Positions 8,058 through 15,492 of a stretch of 64,000 nucleotides of DNA are shown here, piece by piece. Position 1 is the stretch's first letter; each line of letters starts with the position of its first letter. The DNA is from Olsenella uli (GTDB lineage Bacteria; Actinomycetota; Coriobacteriia; Coriobacteriales; Atopobiaceae). A program made the position numbers and the translations under genes. The stretch lies in contig NZ_JACJJK010000002.1 in NCBI RefSeq assembly GCF_016899935.1, positions 1-64,000 of the forward strand, read 5' to 3'. A model generated the notes under the pieces. The model saw only the letters and a list, made by a program, of their open reading frames with translations, was not told the DNA's origin and did no database searches.

Positions 8058-11054
8058 TTACTTGGCCAGCAGGTAGGCGTAGTCGTCGCGGACCGCGCGG
8101 ATGGTGAGGCGCACGTCCTCGGGCAGGCCGCAGGCGGCGTCGTCCACGTCGTAGACGCCGTCGGAGCCGGCCAGGCGCACGCGGAACGTGCCGTCGGGCA
8201 GCGGGAGGAAGCCGCGGTTCTCGCTCGCGTCCATGTCCTCGGCGCTCCAGAAGAGCGTGAGCTTGTCCTTGTACGGACGGCCGCTCCACGGGCAGAAGAC
8301 GGCGCAGTTGCCGCACTCGTTGCACATGCCGTCCACGTGGACGACCTGCTGCTGCGCGAGGCCCGGAACCTTGATGGCAACGTTCGCGCGGTTGGGGCAG
8401 ACGTCGCAGCAGACCTCGCAGACGGTGGCGCAGCCCAGGCAGCGGCTCGTGGTGCAGCCGGCCACATCGAGGCAGACCTCGCCCTTGCGCGCCATGATGG
8501 CGTCCAGCTTGTCCGCGCGGACGTTCTTCTCGGCGTACCTGTTGAAGTCGACGCCGGCCAGATCGCGCGCCACGGCCTGCGCGTCGGCGATGGCCTCCAC
8601 GAAGGTGGCCGGCCCGCGGCGGCAGTCGCCGGCGGCCCAAACGTGGTCCACGCCGGTGGCGGTGCCGGCCGGGCGTCCGCGACGGTCCGTCTCCACGCCC
8701 GCGCCCTCGTAGAGCCCGCGCTCGATCTGCTCGCCCACGGCGCAGATCACGGCCGTGGCCGGGACGTCCACGGTGTCGCCCGTGGGCTCGGGGCGACGGC
8801 GCCCGGACTCGTCCGGCTCGCCGAGGCGCATGACGTCGCAGGTGAGCACGCCGTTCTCCACGCCGACCGGGGCGAGAAGCTCCATCAGCTCCACGCCCTC
8901 CTCGAGGGCCAGCTGCAGCTCCTCCTCGTCCGCCGGCATCTCCTTCTTGGTGCGGCGATAGACGATGCGCACGTTCTGCACGCCCTCGGCACGCTTGGCC
9001 ACGCGCGCGGCGTCCATCGCGGTGTTGCCGGCGCCCACGATCACCACGTCGGTGCCCAGCTCCATCGGCTCGCCGGACTTGGCGGCCTCGAGGAACTCCA
9101 GGACGTCGATCTCCTCGCCGGCCTTGAGGCCCACCTTGCCCGGCGCCCACGCGCCCGTGGCCACCACGACGTCGGTGAAGCCCTCGTCGAAGAGCTCGGC
9201 CACGCTCGTGACCTCCCGCTCCATCTGGACCTGCGCGCCAAAGGCGAGGCAGAGCGCCACGTCCTTGTCGATGTCGTCGTCAGAGATGCGGAAGCTCGGG
9301 ATGACGTGGCGCGCCACGCCGCCGAGACTCCCCGTGCGCTCGATGATCGTCACCTTGGCGCCGGCGCGCGTGAGGAAGAACGCCGTGGCCAGGCCCGCCG
9401 GGCCGCCGCCCACGACCGCCACGTTCTTGTCGGCCGCAGAGGCAAGCCGAGTCGGACCGTCCGCCCGGAGCTTCTTTACGACCTCGTCGAAGCCGCCGCG
9501 CGCGGCGTCCAGCTTGTGACCGCGGATGCGCGCGCCGTCGGGCTCGTAGAAGGCGCGCTCACACTTGGCACCGCAGGGGTGCGGGCAGAGGTTGCCGGTG
9601 ATGTGCGGCAGGGCGTTGCGCTCCACGATGATCTGCAGGGCCTCGGCGAACTTGCCCTCGTCCACACGGGAGAGGTAGGCCGGGATGTCCTGCTGGATGG
9701 GGCAGCCGGTGCGGCACGGCGCCGTGAAGCAGCTCATGAGCGGCAGCTCCGCGTCGATCTTGTGCGGCTTGGCCGGCTTGATGGGCTTCTGGTAGTCAGG
9801 CCCGGAGGCCACGCGGGCCGCGAGCTCGGTCACGGCGTCCACGTCCACGACGTCTGCGCGCGGCGCGCCGGCGAGAAGACCGGCGATCTGGAAGAAGCGC
9901 TCATAGCCGCCCGGCTTGAGGACGTTCGTCGCCATGGTGATCGGCCAGATGCCGGCCGCGTAGAGGTCACGGATGTTGCGCGCGTCGGCGCCGCCGGAGT
10001 AGGAGATGCGCAGGCGCCCGTCAAACTGGCGGGCGATGCGGCGCGCCAGCTCGATCGTGAGCGGGAAGAGCGAGCGGCCGGACATGTACATCTCGTCGCT
10101 CGGAAGCTCGCCGCGCGTGACGTCCACCGGGAACGTGTTGGTGAGCTTGACGCCGAAGGCGAGGTTCTTCTCGGCGCAGAGCTTGATCAGGCGCTCGAAC
10201 ATCGGCACGGCGTCGACCCACTGCAGGTCCTCGCGGAAGTGCGTGTCGTCGAAGACGATGTAGTCAAAGCCGAGCTCGTTCAGGCGCGACCGCGCGAAGT
10301 CATAGCCCAAAAGCGTCGGGTTGCACTTGATGTAGGTGTTCACGCCCTTCTCGGTGATGAGGTAGGTGGCGATGCGCTCGATCTCGTCCGGCGGGCAGCC
10401 GTGGAGCGTGGACTCGGTGACGGAGGTGGACACCTGCGGGGAGACCCCGTTCACGAAGTCGGCGTCCACGTTGGCGAAGCGGTCGAGGTTAGCGAGGGCC
10501 CAGTCGCGGCACTCGGCCCAGACCTCCGTGCCGGAGGCGTCCTTCATGCCCTCGATGTAGCGGTCGACCTTCTCGGACTTGATGCCCTCGAGGCTGTAGC
10601 CCACGGACATGTTGAAGACGAAGCCGTCCGGGTCCCCGAGGCCGTACTCGCGGGCGATGAGCTTGCACGCCCACCAGGCCTTGACGTACTCGGCGAAGGC
10701 CTGCGGCACCGTGAGCTCAGTGGACCACTCGCAGTTGTAGCACTCGTCCTCGGCCACGATGCAGGGCTTGTTCACGCAGGCGGAGAGCTCCTCGCCGTCC
10801 ATGACCTGCACGGTCTTGAGCTCGAAGAAGCGCGAGCCGGCCACGTAGGAGGCGATGATGTTCTGCGCGAGCTGGGTGTTGGGGCCGGCGGCCGGGCCGA
10901 AGGGCGTCTCGATCCTCTCGGCAAAGATGGGTTCGGCGCCGCCCTCGTGGTGGTAGGCCTTGCGCACGCCGAAGATGGCGCCCTGGGTCTCGTGCTCGGT
11001 CAGGACCCAGTCCATGACCTGCGCAAACGGCATCGGCCTCATGACGTCGCTCAT
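8058..11054 (-). CDS. ygfK: YgfK-type putative selenate reductase / flavoprotein oxidoreductase
   Basis: This 998-residue protein matches YgfK in size and layout. It has an N-terminal dihydroorotate-dehydrogenase-like barrel (about 1-430), then a glutamate-synthase-small-subunit-like part with CRTGCPIQQDIP and CPHPCGAKCE cluster ligands. An FAD/NAD(P)H domain follows with GGGPAGLA near residue 550 and GAGNTAMD near 670, and a C-terminal ferredoxin domain carries CNECGNCAVFC. YgfK is encoded with molybdenum hydroxylases and SsnA in purine-degrading anaerobes; the selenate reductase name comes from an E. coli phenotype, and its exact substrate is unsettled. It starts at ATG 11054 after GGAGAGGAG. 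It is a good candidate for the electron acceptor or donor of the hydroxylase next door. Confidence 0.93.
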   Translation of the reverse strand: MSDVMRPMPFAQVMDWVLTEHETQGAIFGVRKAYHHEGGAEPIFAERIETPFGPAAGPNTQLAQNIIASYVAGSRFFELKTVQVMDGEELSACVNKPCIVAEDECYNCEWSTELTVPQAFAEYVKAWWACKLIAREYGLGDPDGFVFNMSVGYSLEGIKSEKVDRYIEGMKDASGTEVWAECRDWALANLDRFANVDADFVNGVSPQVSTSVTESTLHGCPPDEIERIATYLITEKGVNTYIKCNPTLLGYDFARSRLNELGFDYIVFDDTHFREDLQWVDAVPMFERLIKLCAEKNLAFGVKLTNTFPVDVTRGELPSDEMYMSGRSLFPLTIELARRIARQFDGRLRISYSGGADARNIRDLYAAGIWPITMATNVLKPGGYERFFQIAGLLAGAPRADVVDVDAVTELAARVASGPDYQKPIKPAKPHKIDAELPLMSCFTAPCRTGCPIQQDIPAYLSRVDEGKFAEALQIIVERNALPHITGNLCPHPCGAKCERAFYEPDGARIRGHKLDAARGGFDEVVKKLRADGPTRLASAADKNVAVVGGGPAGLATAFFLTRAGAKVTIIERTGSLGGVARHVIPSFRISDDDIDKDVALCLAFGAQVQMEREVTSVAELFDEGFTDVVVATGAWAPGKVGLKAGEEIDVLEFLEAAKSGEPMELGTDVVIVGAGNTAMDAARVAKRAEGVQNVRIVYRRTKKEMPADEEELQLALEEGVELMELLAPVGVENGVLTCDVMRLGEPDESGRRRPEPTGDTVDVPATAVICAVGEQIERGLYEGAGVETDRRGRPAGTATGVDHVWAAGDCRRGPATFVEAIADAQAVARDLAGVDFNRYAEKNVRADKLDAIMARKGEVCLDVAGCTTSRCLGCATVCEVCCDVCPNRANVAIKVPGLAQQQVVHVDGMCNECGNCAVFCPWSGRPYKDKLTLFWSAEDMDASENRGFLPLPDGTFRVRLAGSDGVYDVDDAACGLPEDVRLTIRAVRDDYAYLLAK

Positions 11055-11069
11055 TGTTGCTCCTCTCCG

Positions 11070-11100
11070 ATGTGGAAAGGGGACAGTCCCTTTTCCACAT
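11070..11100. repeat. GGGAC-n-GTCCC palindrome (family B) between ssnA and ygfK
   Basis: Arms of 15 bp (11070-11084 and 11086-11100) flank a single central base, with one mismatch. The core GGGGACAGTCCC is shared with elements at 23803, 25519 and 33880. The outer sequence (ATGTGG/CCACAT) is nearly the same as in the 25519 copy. It sits 15 bp upstream of the ygfK start, so the transcript would carry the hairpin just ahead of the ygfK ribosome binding site. Confidence 0.85.
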
Positions 11101-11163
11101 GTGGTGCACCGGCGAGACCGCGCGCCGGCGAAGGATGAATCGGCCCCGCGGAGGCCGTCGGTC

Positions 11164-12516
11164 CTAGTACGTGCGCTCGTTCAGCGTGCCCCAGAGCTTC
11201 TTTGACTGCTCGAGGGTCCAGGCGTTGATGCGCTCCTCGTCAAAGGCCACGAACTCGCGGTCCTTGTAGAGCACCTTGCCGTTGACGATGGTGGTGCGGC
11301 AGTTCTTGCCCATCATGCCGAAGAGCATGTGGCCGTCGATGTTCTCGTCCGAGAAGGGCGTGAAGACCGGGTAGTCCATCACGATGACGTCGGCCGCAGC
11401 GCCCGGCTTGAGCGCGCCGATCTCGCGCCCGAAGTAGGCGCTCGCCATGGCGGGGTTGTTCTGGAAGAGCATCGTCATGGCCTCGACCCAGCCCACGTTG
11501 GGCATGGCCGCGTTGTGACGCTGGATGATGAGGAAGACCTTGAGGCTCTCCAGCATGTCGTGCGTGTAGGCGTCCGTGCCCATGTGCACCGGAATGCCGC
11601 GGCGGAAGAACTCGAGCACCGGCGCGCAGCCCACGGCGTTGCCCATGTTGGACTCGGGGTTGTTGACGATGTGGGTGCCGGTCTCCTTGATGATGTCCAT
11701 CTCGGCGGGCGTGACGTGGATGCAGTGGCCGAGCATCGTGCGCGGGCCCAGGAGGTCGTGCTGCAGCAGCCGCTCGATCGGCGAGATGCCGCCGCGGTTG
11801 AGACGGCTGTCCCAGACGTCGTTCATGCCCTCACAGACGTGGATGTGGAAGCCGGTGAGGCCGGCGTTGGCCTCGGCCATCTTGTCCATCGTCTCGTCGG
11901 AGAGCGTGAAGGTGGCGTGCCCGCCGAACATCGCGGCGATCATGGAGTTGCCCTCGGCCTGGGCCCGGGCGGCCCACTGCGCGAACTCGGCGTTCTCGGC
12001 GATCGACTGGTCGCGCTTCTCGTCGCCGCGGCGGTCGGAGGTCTCGTAGCAGAGGCACGCGCGGATGCCCGTCTCCTCGCAGACGTCCTTGATCGCAAAG
12101 AGCGAGCCCGGTATCTCGCAGAAGCTCGCGTGGTGATCGAAGATTGTGGTCACGCCGTCGCGCAGGCTGTCCAGCACGGTGGCGTAGGCGCTCGCGCGCG
12201 TGCCGTCGAGCGTGAGGTTGTCGTCGATCTTCCACCACTGCTGCTCGAGGTTCTCCAGGAAGTTGTGCGGGTTGCAGCCCTTGATGGAGAGGCCGCGCGC
12301 CAGGCCGGAGTAGATGTGGGTGTGGCAGTTCACCAGGCCCGGCATGATGACGCCGCCGTGGGCGTCCACGTATTCCGCAGCGGGGTTGGCGGCGCGCAGG
12401 GCGGCCTCGTCGCCCACGCCCGCGATCTTGTCTCCGTCGATCAGAACGGCACCATGCTCGAAGTAGGGGCTTGCAGGGTCGCGCGTGATGACGCGTCCGT
12501 TTCCCACGAGAACCAT
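11164..12516 (-). CDS. ssnA: Putative aminohydrolase SsnA (amidohydrolase family)
   Basis: This 450-residue metal-dependent hydrolase belongs to the guanine/hydroxypurine deaminase-like amidohydrolase superfamily. The metal ligands are visible in order: NCHTH (HxH) near residue 67, FHIHVCEG, GHCIHV, and the aspartate in MGTDAYTHD. The length matches SsnA (about 440). ATG 12516 is preferred over an upstream in-frame ATG because TTGGAGAG precedes it directly. It heads the minus-strand cluster with ygfK, the ferredoxin and the hydroxylase, as in purine-degradation loci, and probably deaminates an aminopurine. The precise substrate cannot be told from sequence. Confidence 0.92.
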   Translation of the reverse strand: MVLVGNGRVITRDPASPYFEHGAVLIDGDKIAGVGDEAALRAANPAAEYVDAHGGVIMPGLVNCHTHIYSGLARGLSIKGCNPHNFLENLEQQWWKIDDNLTLDGTRASAYATVLDSLRDGVTTIFDHHASFCEIPGSLFAIKDVCEETGIRACLCYETSDRRGDEKRDQSIAENAEFAQWAARAQAEGNSMIAAMFGGHATFTLSDETMDKMAEANAGLTGFHIHVCEGMNDVWDSRLNRGGISPIERLLQHDLLGPRTMLGHCIHVTPAEMDIIKETGTHIVNNPESNMGNAVGCAPVLEFFRRGIPVHMGTDAYTHDMLESLKVFLIIQRHNAAMPNVGWVEAMTMLFQNNPAMASAYFGREIGALKPGAAADVIVMDYPVFTPFSDENIDGHMLFGMMGKNCRTTIVNGKVLYKDREFVAFDEERINAWTLEQSKKLWGTLNERTY

Positions 12517-12646
12517 GTCTCTCCAATCGCCGTCGCATACCCGTGCGAGAAGACGTCCGGACATGTCCCCGACATGCGTCGACATGCCCCCGGCGCCGTG
12601 TCAATTCCTATTATGAGGTTGGATGATGTCGGAATTCTTACAAAAT

Positions 12647-12741
12647 GTCTGCTAGCAAAAAAATCTGTCAGACGGTAGGAAGCGGCGGGCGAACGGCAGG
12701 TGAGGGCGTTTCTTTGCGGTTATAGTTACGTTAAAATAACG
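12647..12741. promoter_or_regulatory. Divergent ssnA/regulator control region with two inverted repeats
   Basis: The 252-bp gap between ssnA and the divergent regulator is distinctly A+T-rich compared with its surroundings. It contains GTCTG/CAGAC arms (12647-12651 and 12669-12673) and a tighter dyad CGTTA-aaa-TAACG (12729-12741) placed 28 bp before the regulator start. Both are candidate binding sites for the regulator. No convincing -35/-10 pair could be assigned. Confidence 0.4.
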
Positions 12742-12768
12742 ATTCCAATCACTCAGGGGGAGGACGCA

Positions 12769-13425
12769 ATGGACCGCACGCAACTCGACTTCTACCGTCG
12801 CCTTGCCAGGGCGATCGCCCTGCAGTTTGGAAGCGGCTGCGAGGTTGTCATCCATGACCTCACGTCCGACCCCTCCCACCCCATCGTTGCCATTGAGAAC
12901 GGCCACGTCACCGGCCGCAAGGTGGGCGACGGTCCCTCCCGCGTGGTGCTCGAGACCCTGCACGCGAGCAAGGGCCGGCACTTCGAGGACCGCATCGGCT
13001 ACCTCACCAGGACGGCGGACGGCAAGATTCTGCGCTCCTCTACCATCTTCATCAACGACGACGCGGGCAACGCCGTGGGCATCCTCGCCATCAACTACGA
13101 CATCACCCTCCTGCGCGCGACGCGGGGGCTTCTCTCCGAGCTCTGCGACACCGAGCCCGAGCCCGGCGCGCACGAGCCCGAGCCCATCGTCCGCAACGTG
13201 GCCGACCTGCTCGACGACCTCATCGAGCAGAGCGTGGAGCTCGTGGGCACGCCCGTGGCCCTCATGACGCGCGAGGAGAAGGTCCAGGCCATTCGCTACC
13301 TCAACGACACCGGCGCCTTCCTCATCACCAAGTCAGGCTACAAGGTGTGCAAGTACTTCGGCATCTCCAAGTACACCCTCTACAGCTACCTCGACGAGGC
13401 CAAGAACGGCCCCAAGGAGGCGTAG
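12769..13425 (+). CDS. YheO/DauR-like transcriptional regulator with PAS-type sensor domain
   Basis: This 218-residue regulator has a YheO-type PAS-like domain at about residues 10-110 (LDFYRRLARAIALQFGSGCEVVIHDL, then GHVTGRKVGDG) and a DauR-type helix-turn-helix domain at about 160-215 (YLNDTGAFLITKSGYKVCKY, then GISKYTLYSYLDE). ATG 12769 follows GGGGGAGG. It is transcribed divergently from ssnA, the usual arrangement for a pathway regulator, so it probably senses a purine-type metabolite and controls the ssnA-ygfK-hydroxylase cluster. The ligand is not evident. Confidence 0.88.
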   Translation: MDRTQLDFYRRLARAIALQFGSGCEVVIHDLTSDPSHPIVAIENGHVTGRKVGDGPSRVVLETLHASKGRHFEDRIGYLTRTADGKILRSSTIFINDDAGNAVGILAINYDITLLRATRGLLSELCDTEPEPGAHEPEPIVRNVADLLDDLIEQSVELVGTPVALMTREEKVQAIRYLNDTGAFLITKSGYKVCKYFGISKYTLYSYLDEAKNGPKEA

Positions 13426-13454
13426 CCGGGCGCCTGCGAAGAGCTCTCGGCGCG

Positions 13455-13862
13455 CTACCCGAGCGCGGCGCAGTACGCGGGGGCGTCCATGCTGGGGACG
13501 CGCGACCCGCGATAGGCCGACGCGTCGCGCGTGACGATTGCCTCGGCGCCCAGAAGCTCCGCCGTCGCGCGGACGATGCCGTCCTCGAGGTCCGGCTCGT
13601 CCGACGCGAAGGCCGCGTCCAGGACGGGACCCGTGAGCTCGGCCACCTCCATCAGCGCTCGGAAGTCGTCCAGCCGCGCCCGCACGAGCCCCTCGTCGTG
13701 ATAGTGACGACACAGGATGTAGTAGGCGTCCTTGATGCCGGCCGCGAGGATCACGGGCGTCTTATCCTCTGCGGAGAGTAGCGCCTCGAGCAGGTCGACG
13801 GCATCGTGGTGCCTCTCGCGCGTCGCGCTGAGGTAGTCGAGGATGATGCTGGTGTCGAGCAC
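13455..13862 (-). CDS. PIN-domain toxin of a type II toxin-antitoxin pair
   Basis: This protein of about 135 residues has the PIN ribonuclease layout. It starts VVLDTSIILDYLS with the first catalytic Asp, continues with a central glutamate-containing region, then EPDLEDGIVRATAELLGAEAIVTRD with the later acidic residues. Such toxins cleave RNA until neutralised. No ATG is available at the right place. GTG 13862, four bases after the antitoxin stop codon, is the likely start, which fits translational coupling to the antitoxin. Confidence 0.8.
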   Translation of the reverse strand: MLDTSIILDYLSATRERHHDAVDLLEALLSAEDKTPVILAAGIKDAYYILCRHYHDEGLVRARLDDFRALMEVAELTGPVLDAAFASDEPDLEDGIVRATAELLGAEAIVTRDASAYRGSRVPSMDAPAYCAALG

Positions 13863-13866
13863 GACC

Positions 13867-14154
13867 CTAGCCAAAGCGCCTCGCCCGCTCCTCGTCGAGC
13901 AGCTCGCGGTCGCTCTTGTCCGATGCCCAAGCCGGCTCACGCGAGACATCCTGCTCGATGGCGGCCGTGAGCGCGTGAAGGCGCTCGAGGCGCGCGCGAC
14001 GGCTGGCCGCCTCGGGGTCAGCCGGGTGGATGGTGACCCACGGCCTGTTGTTCTTGAGCACCACAAGTGTTGACCCCAGCTCGTTGACCTGCGCAGTCAG
14101 CTCGCTGAATCGGTTCTTCGCCTCACGGACGCCCACCGCAGAAAGCTCCGTCAT
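13867..14154 (-). CDS. Phd/YefM-type antitoxin
   Basis: This 95-residue DNA-binding antitoxin opens with the Phd/YefM signature (VGVREAKNRFSELTAQVNELG) and the LVVLKNNRPWVTIHP strand. A charged, probably disordered C-terminus follows that would wrap the toxin. ATG 14154 follows GAGGGAGG. It directly precedes the PIN toxin and should repress its own operon by binding upstream. Confidence 0.85.
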   Translation of the reverse strand: MTELSAVGVREAKNRFSELTAQVNELGSTLVVLKNNRPWVTIHPADPEAASRRARLERLHALTAAIEQDVSREPAWASDKSDRELLDEERARRFG

Positions 14155-14169
14155 ATCAGCCTCCCTCAA

Positions 14170-14204
14170 CGTAGCTACAGCATACACCTTTGTAGCCACA
14201 TCGG
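14170..14204 (-). promoter_or_regulatory. Putative promoter/operator of the Phd-PIN operon
   Basis: Just upstream of the antitoxin ribosome binding site lie an 8-bp palindrome GTAGCTAC (about 14170-14177) and a partial copy (GGCTAC) around a TATGCT sequence that could be a -10 element. Antitoxins of this class bind such palindromes over their own promoter. No operator consensus is available to confirm it. Confidence 0.4.
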
Positions 14205-14246
14205 GTACGCGTTCGCGCAGGCGCTTCTCGCCCGACGTCACACCAG

Positions 14247-15227
14247 CTAGTTCACGCCGCGGAAGCCGCGACCGATGATCTCCGAGCTGCTCGTGATCGT
14301 GATGAAGGCACCCGGGTCCTGCGCGCGGACAAAGAGGCGCAGCTTCATGGCCTCGCGGCGTGAGAGTACGCTCGTGAGGATGGTCTGTCGCCTACCGGAG
14401 TAGGCGCCCCAGCCAAACTGCACCGTGGCCGTGCGGCCGAGCTTCTTGACGATGAACTCCTCCACGTCGCGCGGGTGGTCGCAGATGACCTGGCAGACCT
14501 TGCGCTGGCGGATGGACTCGATGAAGCCGTCCACCACGAACGTCTTGCCGATGAGCGCGAGCACGCAGTAGAGGCCCACGCGCGCCCCGTAGAGCCCGAT
14601 CGCCGCCACGACCACGGCCACGTCCACGGCAAAGAGCGCCTTACCGATCTCCAGGTCCGTGCGCTTGCGCAAGATCATGGCCAGGATGTCCGTGCCGCCG
14701 GTGGACGCGCCGATGTCAAAGACCAGCGCCGAGCCCACGGCGGGCAGCAGCACCGCAAAGCAGACGTCGAGCCACAGGTCGCCGGTGATGGAGGCCGTGA
14801 CCGGGAACAGCCACTCGAAGAGCGAGGTGTAGCCGGAGAGCGCGAACGACGCGAACGCGCTCCACAGCACCGCCCTGCGCTCCAGAAAGACCAGGCCGAG
14901 AAGAACGAGCACGGCGTTCAGGATCCACATGTACGCCGAGACCGGAAGCGCCGGCAGCGCGGTGTTGAGCAGGATCGCAAAGCCCGTGGTCCCGCCGAAG
15001 GCCAGGTGGTTGGGCGTCTTGAAGAGCACGAGCGCCACGGCGGTGAGGATGAGGCCCGCGTTGAGCAGGCCAAAGAACTGCGGAAAGCTGTAGGCCATAC
15101 GCCGACGCGAGAGCTTCTCCGCCCGGCGCGCCTCGTCGGGCGTCATCTCCCCCGCGACCGGCTCGACAGTCTCCTCGACCTGCACGTCCTTCTCGCCCAC
15201 CGCTGGCTCCCCTCCGCGCGCGACCAC
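14247..15227 (-). CDS. YitT family membrane protein (DUF161/DUF2179)
   Basis: This 326-residue integral membrane protein has five or six hydrophobic segments, starting with FPQFFGLLNAGLILTAVALVLF. The family-typical GGTTGFAILLN and GASTGGTDILAMI loops are present, followed by a C-terminal cytoplasmic DUF2179-like domain (KVCQVICDHPRDVEEFI, then GRRQTILTSVLSRRE). Its molecular function is unknown in the family. The start is uncertain: GTG 15227 has a weak upstream site, and a shorter start at an internal Met (MTPDEARR or MAYSFPQF) is possible because the first 40 residues are polar and unlike the family. Confidence 0.85.
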   Translation of the reverse strand: MVARGGEPAVGEKDVQVEETVEPVAGEMTPDEARRAEKLSRRRMAYSFPQFFGLLNAGLILTAVALVLFKTPNHLAFGGTTGFAILLNTALPALPVSAYMWILNAVLVLLGLVFLERRAVLWSAFASFALSGYTSLFEWLFPVTASITGDLWLDVCFAVLLPAVGSALVFDIGASTGGTDILAMILRKRTDLEIGKALFAVDVAVVVAAIGLYGARVGLYCVLALIGKTFVVDGFIESIRQRKVCQVICDHPRDVEEFIVKKLGRTATVQFGWGAYSGRRQTILTSVLSRREAMKLRLFVRAQDPGAFITITSSSEIIGRGFRGVN

Positions 15228-15289
15228 GCCCTTCGGCTCGGAAGTCTAGCAGGTTGCACCGGTCAGGTCAGCGAGAGGCACGCCGCAAC

Positions 15290-15355
15290 TCAAGTGGAGC
15301 ATACGGACGTTTCTGGCTGCCAGAGGCCCAAAAAACGTCCGTATGCTCCACTTGA
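15290..15355. repeat. Inverted repeat, family A (CAAGTGGAGC...), copy 1
   Basis: Perfect 23-bp arms at 15290-15312 and 15333-15355 flank a 20-base loop. The arm contains CAAGTGGAGCATACGGACG. A second element with nearly the same arm sequence lies at 26057-26124 in an unrelated gap, so this is a dispersed palindromic repeat family and not only a local hairpin. It is located between the gatB 3' end and the YitT gene. Confidence 0.9.
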
Positions 15356-15399
15356 ACATCACTTGTCCGAAGGAGCGGCCGAGAAGTACGGGCGGGCGC

Positions 15400-15479
15400 A
15401 CGGGGAGACCCCGCCCCTTCGTTAAGCGGGATCTTCCGCGCAGCGCAGTCCCGCGTACGAAGGGACGGGGTCTCCCCGT
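15400..15479. terminator. Long hairpin downstream of gatCAB
   Basis: Arms at 15400-15422 and 15457-15479 match over 23 bp with one mismatch (core CGGGGAGACCCCG). The 34-base loop itself contains GCGGGA/TCCCGC, which can extend the structure. It begins 13 bp beyond the gatB stop, so it probably terminates or stabilises the gatCAB transcript. There is no U-run. Confidence 0.65.
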
Positions 15480-15492
15480 CTGCCCCGGGCCC

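Noticed and set aside
15400-15479. T-box or riboswitch for the gatCAB operon
   Set aside because: The hairpin lies after gatB, at the 3' end of the operon, and has no conserved T-box bases. A terminator-like role is more likely.
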